Assembly: GCF_000217935.1 (NCBI RefSeq)
Contig: NZ_AFHI01000071.1
Location: 1 to 64,000, forward strand
DNA length: 64,000 bases
Origin: Rheinheimera sp. A13L
Lineage (GTDB): Bacteria > Pseudomonadota > Gammaproteobacteria > Enterobacterales > Alteromonadaceae
Direction of reading: 5' to 3'
Shown here: piece after piece, positions 19,765 through 28,282 of the stretch
How the letters are laid out: every line of letters starts with the position of its first letter
Position numbering within the stretch: position 1 is the first letter of the stretch
Translations under genes and position numbers: made by a program
The notes under the pieces: generated by a model
What the model was told of the DNA's origin: nothing
Seen by the model: only the letters and a program-made list of their open reading frames with translations
Database searches by the model: none

Positions 19765-19996
19765 GCATAAAAAATCGTCAGGAACGATTTTTAACAGCTT
19801 TAGCTGGCCCGTAAGGGTGCTCTGCAGGATTGCAGAGCATAAAAAATCGTCAGGAACGATTTTTAACAGCTTTAGCTGGCCCCTAAGGGTGCTCTGCAGG
19901 ATTGCAGAGCATAAAAAATCGTCAGGAACGATTTTTAACAGCTTTAGCTGGCCCGTAAGGGTGCTCTGCAGGATTGCAGAGCATAAAAAACGATCA
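19765..19996. repeat. Three 72-bp tandem repeats plus a partial fourth, each with terminator-like hairpins
   Basis: Units begin GCATAAAAAATCGTCAGG at 19765, 19837 and 19909, with a partial copy at 19981. They are identical except for about one base (GGCCCGTAAG versus GGCCCCTAAG). Each unit holds three self-complementary parts: AAAAATCGT/ACGATTTTT (loop CAGGA), CAGC-TTTA-GCTG and GCTCTGCA-GGAT-TGCAGAGC. The first, read on the minus strand, is a hairpin followed by a T-run, so the array acts at least potentially as a triple terminator for the hydrolase gene whose stop codon lies in the partial copy. No variable spacers, so it is not a CRISPR. Confidence 0.9.
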
Positions 19997-20833
19997 GGAC
20001 AGTAAAAATTGACGAATTGCGTCCGCTGTTGTTTTTGGTTGCATCATATGGCAATGGTGGCCCCCTTGCAGCTCAATCAGCTCCAGCTTCGGATAACAAT
20101 GCTGATACTCTTGCCTGGCCTTTTGCATCATATCCAAACCATCTTTAGCCAGAACAGCCAACACAGGGCATTGAATATCCTTTAGCAATTCTTTAGCCTG
20201 ACTTTGCACTAAACGATAAGCAGAAGATTCACGTAAACGCATATCTGCAGACCAGGTCAACCCGCCAGTGCAGGCTTCTGTACCCCGCTTAGCAAGAACT
20301 AATGCACAGTTGATATCAAAATCACTTTGATTTTGTCTGGCCACTGCCGCACTTTGCAGATCGGTATACACAGGTTTTTGTTTATGTGGGCTTTGCCATC
20401 TGTGATTTATAGCGGTTCGTACTTGTTGTGCCGTGTTGCTGGCTTCACCTGTGACCAGGCCTATACTGTCAATCAGCACAAGCTTGTGTACCATCTGTGG
20501 CATCACAGCAGCGAGCACCGAACCTATCATGCCGCCCATCGAATGGCCTATGACATCAACCTGTTGCCAGCCCTGAGTTTTAATCAAAGTAGCCACATCA
20601 TAGATCCAATCCAGAAAATGATAATGAGCATCCAGGCTGCGGTGCTGTGACTTGCCATGCCCGGGTAAATCTATAGCTACCAGATTCAGTTCTGGCAGAA
20701 AAACAGAGAGGGGTAAAAAACTGTCGGCATTATCCAGCCAGCCATGCAGGCATAAAGTCACTCGTGCTGATGCCGGGCCTTGCTGCCAGCCAGCTAAAGA
20801 CATAGCTGGCAAGGAAAAAATCAGCGCTGACAT
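19994..20833 (-). CDS. Alpha/beta-fold hydrolase
   Basis: A 279-residue soluble serine hydrolase of the alpha/beta superfamily. The oxyanion-hole motif HGWLDN is at 30-35, the nucleophile elbow GHSMGG has Ser98, and the probable catalytic His is in GGHHCHMM near the C-terminus. The pattern HGWLDNADSF with DLPGHGKS resembles the serine hydrolase-like/MEST group, whose substrates are mostly unknown. Its start overlaps the stop of the upstream methyltransferase by one base (TAATG), so it is the last gene of a slp-methyltransferase-hydrolase operon. Its stop codon lies at the edge of the 72-bp repeat array. Confidence 0.88.
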   Translation of the reverse strand: MSALIFSLPAMSLAGWQQGPASARVTLCLHGWLDNADSFLPLSVFLPELNLVAIDLPGHGKSQHRSLDAHYHFLDWIYDVATLIKTQGWQQVDVIGHSMGGMIGSVLAAVMPQMVHKLVLIDSIGLVTGEASNTAQQVRTAINHRWQSPHKQKPVYTDLQSAAVARQNQSDFDINCALVLAKRGTEACTGGLTWSADMRLRESSAYRLVQSQAKELLKDIQCPVLAVLAKDGLDMMQKARQEYQHCYPKLELIELQGGHHCHMMQPKTTADAIRQFLLS

Positions 20834-21693
20834 TATTCGCTGGTGGCCTTCACAAACTTTAAGGTCATTCGATCACTTTCACCAATGGCCAGGTATTTTT
20901 CGCGATCCACTGTGCCCATAGCTAAAGTGGGAGGTAAAGCGTACACACCTTTAGGATAATCTTTGGTGTCTTTTGGATTCGCATTCACTTCAGATTTAGC
21001 CTGCAGTTTAAAACCAGCATGTTCTGCCACTGCAATCACATAAGATTCATCCAGATAGCCTTCAACAGCTGAGCTGGAGATTTCAGACACCCGACTGGCT
21101 CTGTGCTCGACTATACCAAATACACCACCTGGTTTGAGTACATCAAATACAGCACGAAACACGTCCAGCAAATACCCCTGCTCATTCCAGATGTGAGCAT
21201 TGCGGAAACTCAGTACCATATCGTATTGCTGGGTTAAACCCAGAAACATATAACCTGGTGGGTCAAATTCCGTTTGTTCTACTGAACCAAAGTGCTCTTT
21301 GTGTTTCAGAATACGCTGGCTAAATTTTTCACTGATACGACTCCAGAAAATTTTTCTGTCATCCTGCATGGTGCCGTCATCAACCCGAAAGTTAGCAATA
21401 GTCAGCTTCCCCTGATCTTTTAAGTAGGGCGCCAGAATATCTGTATACCAACCACGGGCTGGCCAGATTTCCAGCACAGACATGCTTGGCTTTATGCCAA
21501 AAAAGGTCAGTGTTTCTACCGGATGTCGGTACTGATTTCTGGCTTTATCTTCTTCACTACGAAATGAGTGCTCTACTAAAGCCGTTAAGTCAGGAGCAGA
21601 AGGTGTTTCAGCTACAGCTGCGACGCTACAAAACGCCGCACCAAGCAGCACTAGATTAAGGTTGCACTTTATTCTGTTTATTATTGTCAACAT
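20833..21693 (-). CDS. Predicted exported class I methyltransferase (COG4798-like)
   Basis: From ATG 21693 the protein is about 286 residues. It opens with a Sec-type signal peptide (hydrophobic LNLVLLGAAFCSVAAVAE, probable cleavage after VAA or AVA-E), unusual for a methyltransferase. The body has the Rossmann methyltransferase fold: motif I SVLEIWPARGWYTDILAPYL, a later YDMVLSFRNAHIW motif and DVLKPGGVFGIVEHR. The family is that of predicted methyltransferases with signal peptides; substrate unknown. The start overlaps the upstream lipoprotein gene by 38 bases, which suggests translational coupling. Longer in-frame starts exist but would place the signal peptide internally. Confidence 0.8.
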   Translation of the reverse strand: MLTIINRIKCNLNLVLLGAAFCSVAAVAETPSAPDLTALVEHSFRSEEDKARNQYRHPVETLTFFGIKPSMSVLEIWPARGWYTDILAPYLKDQGKLTIANFRVDDGTMQDDRKIFWSRISEKFSQRILKHKEHFGSVEQTEFDPPGYMFLGLTQQYDMVLSFRNAHIWNEQGYLLDVFRAVFDVLKPGGVFGIVEHRASRVSEISSSAVEGYLDESYVIAVAEHAGFKLQAKSEVNANPKDTKDYPKGVYALPPTLAMGTVDREKYLAIGESDRMTLKFVKATSE

Positions 21694-22252
21694 GAACTGG
21701 GCCTTGTGTTGTCGATTGTTGTTTTGTAATAGTACGGACACGTATCCCCGGGCCATAGCCCCAGTAGTAAGGGTAAGGGCGCATCATAGGCCAGGTTTCA
21801 ATCACTTCAATCCGCTCTTCCTGTTTAGGCCACACATATACTGTTGCGTCTTTGATTACAGGATAACGGTATTCATATTCGTCCACTTTTCCGGTTTCAG
21901 AACGGCTCAACTCACCCAGCACTGTGACTGACTTTCCTGGCTGATACACCATAGGATCTAAGAAACCTTTGATATAGGCGACAAAACGGCCTTTGGTTTG
22001 ATCGGAAACCGCAGGACGTCCGTTGGTTCCGGATGGGAAATACACTACTTCAAGGCGGGTTTTATCGGCTTTATTGCTCACTTGCGCAATCACACCACTC
22101 CATCTGGCCGTGCCAAAGTCGACATTTTGTTGGGCAGCATTTTCATAGCTGGTTAATGCTACATTATCCGCTATGCGGACTTGTTCGGGATAACTGGCGC
22201 ACCCTGCCAGAATCATCAGACTCAAAGCAACAGCAACAAACTTCTTACTCAT
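21656..22252 (-). CDS. Slp/YeaY-family outer-membrane lipoprotein
   Basis: A 198-residue lipoprotein precursor with lipobox LAGC (Cys18). The body matches the Slp family: GTARWSGVIAQVSNKADKTRLEVVYFP, then GRPAVSDQTKGRFVAYIKGFLDPMVYQPGKSVTVLGEL. Slp of E. coli is a starvation- and acid-inducible outer-membrane lipoprotein; its paralogue YeaY sits between fadD and tsaB, the same neighbourhood as here, so this is likely the YeaY equivalent. The C-terminal tail is rich in Tyr/Pro then Gln/Asn. First gene of a three-gene operon with overlapping reading frames. Confidence 0.88.
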   Translation of the reverse strand: MSKKFVAVALSLMILAGCASYPEQVRIADNVALTSYENAAQQNVDFGTARWSGVIAQVSNKADKTRLEVVYFPSGTNGRPAVSDQTKGRFVAYIKGFLDPMVYQPGKSVTVLGELSRSETGKVDEYEYRYPVIKDATVYVWPKQEERIEVIETWPMMRPYPYYWGYGPGIRVRTITKQQSTTQGPVHVDNNKQNKVQP

Positions 22253-22427
22253 GACTTCTTAACCTCGTTAACTACACGGCCTGTTAGATAAGGTGTAGCA
22301 GCTTTAGTTCCATTCTTACTCTAAGCCATGGGTGATCAGCTCTGCAACACTTATATCCGAAGTTTTGTTTTAACACCTGTCAGTCCTGCTTTTACGGCTG
22401 TTGGTCGCACTTTTTGCATTTACAGTT

Positions 22428-22445
22428 TTGTCATAAATTGGTCAC
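22428..22445 (+). promoter_or_regulatory. Candidate Pho box upstream of the alkaline phosphatase
   Basis: TTGTCAT-AAAT-TGGTCAC has the geometry of a PhoB site: two 7-base direct repeats 11 bases apart, consensus CTGTCAT with an AT-rich 4-base spacer. It matches 6/7 in the first half and 5/7 in the second. It lies 67 bases before the ATG. Weak -10 candidates are TAAGAT (22451-22456) or TAACCT (22456-22461). The downstream gene being a phosphatase makes the match more believable. Confidence 0.6.
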
Positions 22446-22512
22446 TGACGTAAGATAACCTTACCTACAGACTTTGGTAATACCTGATTCCTGCCATCTA
22501 CAGAGCCTTCTT

Positions 22513-23820
22513 ATGTTAAAAAAACTTAGTTTAATCAGTATCGCTTGTCTTGCTTGTGCTTCGACTACTGCAATTGCCGCACCAAAAAACATTATTTATA
22601 TGATTGGTGACGGTATGGGCCCAGCTTATTTAGCTGCTTATCGCTATTACATGGATAACCCGGACACCAAAGCCGTGGAATCTACCGTATTTGATGAGCT
22701 ATGGGTGGGTAACGCCAGCACTTATCCTGACGACGACACAGTAGTGACGGACTCAGCAGCCGCTGCTACCGCTTTATCCAGCACACATAAAACCTACAAC
22801 GGCGCTATAGCGGTAGACCACGACCATAAGTCGCTGACTACTATGATGGAAATAGCCAAAGCCAAGGGCATGCAAACTGGTGTCGTCGTGACAGCCCAGA
22901 TTAATCACGCTACACCTGCCGGTTTTTTGGCGCATGATCCCAGCCGAAACAACTACAACCAGATTGCAGATGACTACATCGACAATAAAGTAGATGGACG
23001 CATTGTGGCTGACTTAATGCTTGGTGGCGGTACCAGCTATTTTATCCGTGAAGACCGCAATTTGGTGGAAGAGTTTAAACAAGCAGGTTACCAGTACACA
23101 GACAACTGGACAGAGTTAAAATCACTTAATAAGCTGCCCGCTTTAGGTTTGTTTGCACCTAAAGGTTTTGTCAGTGCTTTAGATAATCCGGAACCTCTGC
23201 CATTAAAACAAATGACAGAAAAAGCACTGGAGCTATTGTCCCCTGCTGAAAAAGGTTTTGTGGTGATGATTGAAGGCAGTCAGATTGACTGGTGTGGTCA
23301 TGCCAATGATATCGCCTGTGCTATGGCTGAAATGCACGACTTTGCCGAAGCCATTAAGGTAGCAAAAGCTTATGTCGACGCTCACCCTGATACTTTATTA
23401 GTGATCACAGCTGACCATGAAACCGGTGGTTTATCTTTAGGTGCCAATGGCAACTACAGCTGGAAAAGGGATGTAGTTAAAAAGGTAAAACACACAGGTG
23501 AATACATCGCAGGTCAGTTGCTTGCATTAAAAGATGACAAGGTGTTTTATCAGGCCTGGTTAGGTTTAACGGGTCTGGAGCTGAATTCAGACGAACAGCA
23601 ACTCTTGAGCAAAGCCCGTGCTGAAGGGCAAAAAACCTTAGCTGTTGCCGTAAAACAGCGTATAGACCGCCATTCTTCCACAGGCTGGACCAGCAGCGGT
23701 CATACAGCAGCAGATGTGCCAGTATTGGCTTATGGCGCAGACAAACTAAAATTCGCTGGCTTTCAGGACAATACTGAAATAGCAGCAAAGCTGATTGAGT
23801 TTATTCAACAGAAAAAGTAA
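22513..23820 (+). CDS. Periplasmic alkaline phosphatase (PhoA superfamily)
   Basis: Hydrolyses phosphate monoesters in the periplasm to scavenge phosphate. From ATG 22513 the precursor is 435 residues with a clear signal peptide (LKKLSLISIACLACASTTAIAA). Active-site features are MIGDGMG (metal-binding Asp33), DSAAAATA with the nucleophile Ser81, the NHATPAGFLAHD motif, IEGSQIDWCGHAND (metal ligands), ITADHETGG and a late SSGHTAADVP His. An in-frame opening 13 codons upstream lacks a signal-peptide context. Transcribed alone under a candidate Pho box, and ended by a strong hairpin shared with the converging TonB receptor gene. Confidence 0.94.
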   Translation: MLKKLSLISIACLACASTTAIAAPKNIIYMIGDGMGPAYLAAYRYYMDNPDTKAVESTVFDELWVGNASTYPDDDTVVTDSAAAATALSSTHKTYNGAIAVDHDHKSLTTMMEIAKAKGMQTGVVVTAQINHATPAGFLAHDPSRNNYNQIADDYIDNKVDGRIVADLMLGGGTSYFIREDRNLVEEFKQAGYQYTDNWTELKSLNKLPALGLFAPKGFVSALDNPEPLPLKQMTEKALELLSPAEKGFVVMIEGSQIDWCGHANDIACAMAEMHDFAEAIKVAKAYVDAHPDTLLVITADHETGGLSLGANGNYSWKRDVVKKVKHTGEYIAGQLLALKDDKVFYQAWLGLTGLELNSDEQQLLSKARAEGQKTLAVAVKQRIDRHSSTGWTSSGHTAADVPVLAYGADKLKFAGFQDNTEIAAKLIEFIQQKK

Positions 23821-23858
23821 ACCACACTTCACTCTGGTAAATGAAACTCAAAAACAAA

Positions 23859-23884
23859 ACCCCACTGCGTGCAGTGGGGTTTTT
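23859..23884. terminator. Bidirectional terminator between phosphatase and TonB receptor
   Basis: ACCCCACTGC-GT-GCAGTGGGGT is a perfect 10-bp stem. It is flanked by an A-rich run on the left and TTTT on the right, so it works for the phosphatase (+) and the receptor (-). Confidence 0.9.
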
Positions 23885-23942
23885 AGTTTGTCAGGGAAAC
23901 AGAACTGGTACTTTCGCTCTGTTCCCTTCACATTTCTTCAGA

Positions 23943-26756
23943 TTACATGAACTTGTAGTCCAGACCTAAATAGAAAGTACGGCCATAAACGTCAGTATAA
24001 CGAGGGTCGAAACCCACCTGGTGACCAGCACCACCTGAACGTAAAGATAATGGAGGTGCACGATCTGCCAGGTTATTGATACCAAAAGTCACACCCAGAG
24101 CATCCATAGCCTGATACTTCGTCTGGTAGTTAATAGTGGCGTATGAAGGAACACTCAGTTGAATATCCACACCTTCACCGTTCACAGAACCTAAACGAAC
24201 ATAGTCGCTGGAGGCATACTGTGCCTGATCCTGATAACCACTGCGATAGCTCAGCGTTGCACTGTGAGCAAAATCACCATGAGTTAAAGTATTGATGAAT
24301 TTAGCTACAGTTCTGAATACAACTGCATTGTCATCTCCAAAACGGCCTAAGCTGCTGATCCAATCGTCTGTAGTACCAGGACGAGTGTATTCGCTATCCA
24401 GCACATAAGTACCAGCTAAAGTAGTGCTTAAACGACCAAAAGATAAGTCGTTGCCTACCGTTAAATCCCAATCGATACCAGAATTTTTAGACTGACCTAC
24501 GTTAACGCTGGCAAAAATAACAGCCAGCTCTTCCTGACCAGTAGCCTGATTCACTTTAGTAGTGAACAGATCACGGTAACGCACCGGGTTATTCACGATC
24601 TGAGACTCAGTGACTGAAGTCACCAGGTTGGTCAGTTCAATATTCCAGTAATCCATACTGAAGCTGAAGTTATTGTCAGGTGCGTAGACAAAACCTACAG
24701 TGTATTGCTTAGATTCTTCAGGTTTTAATGCGGCATTGCCCTGACGAAAGGCCTGCAACTGCTGAGGGGAAGCACTGCATAAAGCTGCCAATGGATCTGT
24801 AGTACCGGCAAATGGACATACATAAGGGCTGCTTGTTACACCGAATTCAACTTTAGGTTCAGCCAGAGCAAGCATAGAAGGAGCCTTGAAACCTGTGCCT
24901 GTTGAAGCACGCAGTAACAAGTCTTCTGTGGCGTTGTAACGCAGCGCCAGCTTATAGGTAGTGTCATTCATTGAATCGTTTACTTTGTAACTGCCAGGAG
25001 CAGCAACGCCATTGGCGTTGTAGACAAAATCAGAAGTCACTTCACCTATGTTGTCATAACGAACAGCACCTGTCAGTTCCAGATTTTCAAGAGCCGGAAC
25101 TATGACCTCAACAAAACCACCGTAGTTATCACGGCTTAAGTCATATTCTGCACTTGGATTTCCGCCTAATAACAGATTGTTTCTGTTCGCATCAGCCAAA
25201 GTACTGACAAACTCTGTATTACGGAACTCAACGCCTGTACCAATGTATACATCACCTGCTGGTAATTCATACACCGGTGTTGAAGCTTTGATATCAAAGC
25301 CTTTCACTTCAGTGGTATCGTTGCTCCAGTTACCAAAGTATTGAGAGTCCTGCAATGCTTTCAGGCCTTCTGCACTGATCTTATCCGGAGTTTCAAACAC
25401 GTTCACCAGTCCTGAGCGTACTGCCGTCATGAACTTCTGACGATCCGGATAGCCACCAGCAACGTTTTCATCCGTATCATTTTTTGAATAGGTAAAAGCG
25501 GCTGAGTAGTCAATAGTATCAACCACACCTTCAACACCAGTTACTATATGAGTTGACTTGGTGTTCCACTCAGTTGCACGGCCACCCAGTGGTAATGCAC
25601 GCCATTGCGCCTGCACTGTAGTGACTGAATCTAAATGAGCAGGATCAATGTAAGGCACTACATATTGCTGAGCTAAAGCTGAGTCGATAGCAATAGGAAA
25701 GAAACCTGTAGCATTTGGTGCTATACGGGTGGTCTGAGAGAAATCAGAGTACATCACATCTGCAAAAAACTTTGTATCATCGTTAATTGCAATATCAGTG
25801 CCCAACATCAGTGAATCACGTTTGCTTTCTGGCAAAATTTCTATAGTAGTTGTGAAGTCGTACTGACACACAGTTGAAGATTTAAAGTTGTCAGGTGCAC
25901 AAGTGCCGTTTTGTTTCTCATAAGGGTTAAAAGTAACGTCTTTAGTGGTGCCAGTCGCAGCATCCGTATAGTAATAACGGGCATTTCCTGGGATAGCATT
26001 CGCTGAACCTGAAACGTAGTAATAGTCTTTGTTATTCAGGCTGAACGGGATAATACCTGATTTAGAAAAATCACGGTCTGTAGCTTTCAGCTGTTCCTGA
26101 GAATCGCGGCTGTAGGATAACAATACATTGTAACCATCAGCGTCAAAGTCACCTAAACCACCAGTGATTGAGAAATTATCGCTGGTACCGTTTTTCTCTT
26201 GTGGCTTGTTGTAACGGGCAGAAAGATTCACACCCTGAGCATCGTCTTTGGTAATGAAGTTAACAACACCGGCAATAGCGTCAGAGCCGTACAGAGCAGA
26301 TGCGCCGTCTGTCAGTACTTCAACACGCTCAATAGCAGCTAAAGGAATAGAGTTCAGATCGATAGTTGAACCTGAACCACGAGGTGCCATTCTGCGACCA
26401 TTAATTAAAACTAGCGTGTACTCAGCACCCAGACCACGTAAAGAAGCGGTTTTCATACCACCACCACCGCCACCTACAGAATCGCCATCTGTAGTGAAAC
26501 CTTGCATAGACGGAATAGACTGAATTAAATCACCCGCTGTCGCCAGACCTGAACGGTCTATCGCTGCACGGTCAATAGTCTGAACTGGCAATGCTCCCTC
26601 AAAATCAGTACGTTTGATACTTGAACCTGTAACCTGAATACGTTCAACACTATCAGTTTCCTGAGCCTGTACCGAACCGGAAAAAGTGACGCCTGACACA
26701 GCGCCAAAAGCTACTGCTAAACTAACTGCTTTTGACAACTTACTACTTACAAACAT
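23943..26756 (-). CDS. TonB-dependent outer-membrane receptor
   Basis: A 937-residue outer-membrane beta-barrel transporter energised by TonB. From ATG 26756, with AGGGAG 5 bases upstream, it has a signal peptide ending SGSVQAQ, a TonB-box region (SVERIQVTGSSIKR), a plug domain (about 45-170; LRGLGAEYTLVLINGRRM and GVVNFITKDD) and a barrel ending in aromatic YLGLDYKFM. A glycine run sits in the plug just before MKTASLRGLG. This subclass, without a CarboxypepD_reg domain, is abundant in Alteromonadales and Xanthomonas and often imports carbohydrates or peptides. No ligand gene is adjacent, so the substrate is undetermined. Confidence 0.93.
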   Translation of the reverse strand: MFVSSKLSKAVSLAVAFGAVSGVTFSGSVQAQETDSVERIQVTGSSIKRTDFEGALPVQTIDRAAIDRSGLATAGDLIQSIPSMQGFTTDGDSVGGGGGGMKTASLRGLGAEYTLVLINGRRMAPRGSGSTIDLNSIPLAAIERVEVLTDGASALYGSDAIAGVVNFITKDDAQGVNLSARYNKPQEKNGTSDNFSITGGLGDFDADGYNVLLSYSRDSQEQLKATDRDFSKSGIIPFSLNNKDYYYVSGSANAIPGNARYYYTDAATGTTKDVTFNPYEKQNGTCAPDNFKSSTVCQYDFTTTIEILPESKRDSLMLGTDIAINDDTKFFADVMYSDFSQTTRIAPNATGFFPIAIDSALAQQYVVPYIDPAHLDSVTTVQAQWRALPLGGRATEWNTKSTHIVTGVEGVVDTIDYSAAFTYSKNDTDENVAGGYPDRQKFMTAVRSGLVNVFETPDKISAEGLKALQDSQYFGNWSNDTTEVKGFDIKASTPVYELPAGDVYIGTGVEFRNTEFVSTLADANRNNLLLGGNPSAEYDLSRDNYGGFVEVIVPALENLELTGAVRYDNIGEVTSDFVYNANGVAAPGSYKVNDSMNDTTYKLALRYNATEDLLLRASTGTGFKAPSMLALAEPKVEFGVTSSPYVCPFAGTTDPLAALCSASPQQLQAFRQGNAALKPEESKQYTVGFVYAPDNNFSFSMDYWNIELTNLVTSVTESQIVNNPVRYRDLFTTKVNQATGQEELAVIFASVNVGQSKNSGIDWDLTVGNDLSFGRLSTTLAGTYVLDSEYTRPGTTDDWISSLGRFGDDNAVVFRTVAKFINTLTHGDFAHSATLSYRSGYQDQAQYASSDYVRLGSVNGEGVDIQLSVPSYATINYQTKYQAMDALGVTFGINNLADRAPPLSLRSGGAGHQVGFDPRYTDVYGRTFYLGLDYKFM

Positions 26757-27312
26757 TTTTTCTCCCTGGGCCACTGCGTAGTGACTCTGTTTTTTACGGC
26801 AATCAACATTGGCGTTGACTGAAGTTACAACACGCCTGATTTGGGGCTATCCCAAAACGGCGGCGGATAATAATGGTTATATTTTGCCGGGGTCAACCGC
26901 TTTTATAGAACAAAAGCTCAGGTTAATTGGCGTCTGCCGCAAAAAACACAAGTGTTAAATTTATGATAAAAATCAACACCATAGGGGGGTGTGCATAAAA
27001 CATACGTTCAGTCCGTAGTGCACAGGGCGATAAAAAAAGAATAAATAAAACCTATCTCATTGTTTATTAATGACAATCTAAAAAAAACCATTTACATAGC
27101 TGCGTACAGGGAGATCAATAAATAAACAAAAACAATAAGATAGAGTTCCGGGACCGAAACCAGATGTAAACAAAATGAAAAACAACATAAACTAAATTAG
27201 CAGATAAGAGTTAATGCCTGAACCAACTTTCATGACGGAGCATCCAGGCTGTAACAAGCTGTGGTTGGCGTTTTTTTTCAGGATATTTGTCGACACAGGC
27301 TCCGGCTTGATG
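26757..27312. other. 556-bp non-coding region upstream of the TonB receptor
   Basis: No credible gene on either strand. The first part, next to the receptor ATG, has the ribosome site and a small CACT-GCGT-AGTG hairpin. The middle is strongly AT-rich, with a run of six G residues inside an ACACC...GGTGT dyad near 26978-26993 and an ATTGT...ACAAT dyad near 27060-27075. The length suggests a regulated promoter for the receptor. I found no B12 box or other riboswitch signature. Confidence 0.5.
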
Positions 27313-27810
27313 TTAAAGCTGCAGCAATTGCTTTCTTAATTTAGGCGCCGATGTTTTATCGGACAACCAGATATCTAAAAAGGCCGGACCAAAAGCAGGA
27401 TCTGTGACATCACCCAATAGCTTTTCGTTAAAGTAAAACTGCACTGTGCCATCTGGCAATAACACACAACTTAACTGGTCACCTTTTTTCACATCGGTCC
27501 AGAGAGTATCTAACTGGCCGGCCCACTCTTTGTGTTGTGCAGAAAGCTTGCCTTGCAAATGCGCCCACTGATCCATAGTAGCCTCTATAAAGTCATCTTT
27601 GCTTATTTTGCGCTGATAGGTCAGTTTTAATACCATAGGTGAGCTTTGTTGATAACCATTCCAGCTGCCATCTGCAGTATAAAGTTGAGCCTGGTACAAA
27701 TCCCAGAATAAATAACTGAACTGGCCCTGCCCCAGCAATTTGACATCACCAGGAATAGCCTGTGCACTTAAACTGCAAAAAAAGGCAGTCATCAATAAAA
27801 TCTTACGCAT
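27313..27810 (-). CDS. Exported chalcone isomerase-like protein
   Basis: A 165-residue protein with an N-terminal signal peptide (RKILLMTAFFCSLSAQA) and a compact alpha/beta body (LLGQGQFSYLFWDLYQAQLYT..., LTYQRKISKDDFIEATMDQW, FGPAFLDIWLSDKTSAPKLRKQLL). This is the pattern of the chalcone-isomerase-like family in proteobacteria, most members of which lack proven isomerase activity. It overlaps the preceding DUF2878 gene by 8 bases. In many gammaproteobacteria this family clusters with DUF2878, cyclopropane synthase and SDR genes in the ChrR/sigma-E oxidative-stress regulon; here only part of that set remains. Confidence 0.85.
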   Translation of the reverse strand: MRKILLMTAFFCSLSAQAIPGDVKLLGQGQFSYLFWDLYQAQLYTADGSWNGYQQSSPMVLKLTYQRKISKDDFIEATMDQWAHLQGKLSAQHKEWAGQLDTLWTDVKKGDQLSCVLLPDGTVQFYFNEKLLGDVTDPAFGPAFLDIWLSDKTSAPKLRKQLLQL

Positions 27811-28282
27811 AAAATCTTCTGCTCCATCCGGATAACACACCAAAACAGGCCCAACACAACGCCAGCGCTATGTAAGCTTCAGTTGTATGGCTGACCTGCA
27901 TCTGACCACTTAATGCAGCCCCGCCCAGATAAGCCATTGGACCAGAGACAGCAGCAATAAGTGCCGCTAACCAGTACTTTTGCAAATAAACAGAAAACAC
28001 CTTCACCACCACCAGACTAAACACCAGCCAAAGTACCAACATCCAGAGTGGCAACCAGGCAGCACCGTTAAAACTCAAAACACCGCTGTACTGCAATACA
28101 GAATCGAGGCTTATACCCACAGCGGCAAGAACTAACCAGATTAACCGCTCAGATTGGCTGCAACGCCACAAAGACCAGAACACAAACAACAATACCGGGA
28201 TCACCAATAGGTTCTGGAACAATACCAAAGCAAACCAACTTAATTTAAAGCCTATTAAAACTGGCCAGTTCATTGCCTTCAT
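27803..28282 (-). CDS. DUF2878 integral membrane protein
   Basis: A 159-residue protein with about five hydrophobic segments and the family feel of DUF2878 (GISLDSVLQYSGVL, LWMLVLWLVFSLV, GPMAYLGGAALSG). Function unknown. It overlaps the upstream SDR gene by four bases (ATGA) and the downstream chalcone-isomerase-like gene by eight, so the three form one translationally coupled operon. Confidence 0.82.
   Translation of the reverse strand: MKAMNWPVLIGFKLSWFALVLFQNLLVIPVLLFVFWSLWRCSQSERLIWLVLAAVGISLDSVLQYSGVLSFNGAAWLPLWMLVLWLVFSLVVVKVFSVYLQKYWLAALIAAVSGPMAYLGGAALSGQMQVSHTTEAYIALALCWACFGVLSGWSRRFYA

Noticed and set aside
19765-19996. Possible CRISPR array
   Set aside because: The whole 72-bp unit repeats without unique spacers, and no cas genes are present.
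19817-20005. Open frame with a 24-residue repeat (LCRIAEHKKSSGT...) across the 72-bp array
   Set aside because: The frame is open only because 72 is divisible by three. There is no ribosome site, it is antisense to and overlaps the hydrolase end, and hairpins better explain the conservation.
26757-27312. Cobalamin or other riboswitch before the TonB receptor
   Set aside because: The GCCACTG near the start belongs to a small local hairpin, and no B12 box or multi-stem core is present on the minus strand.
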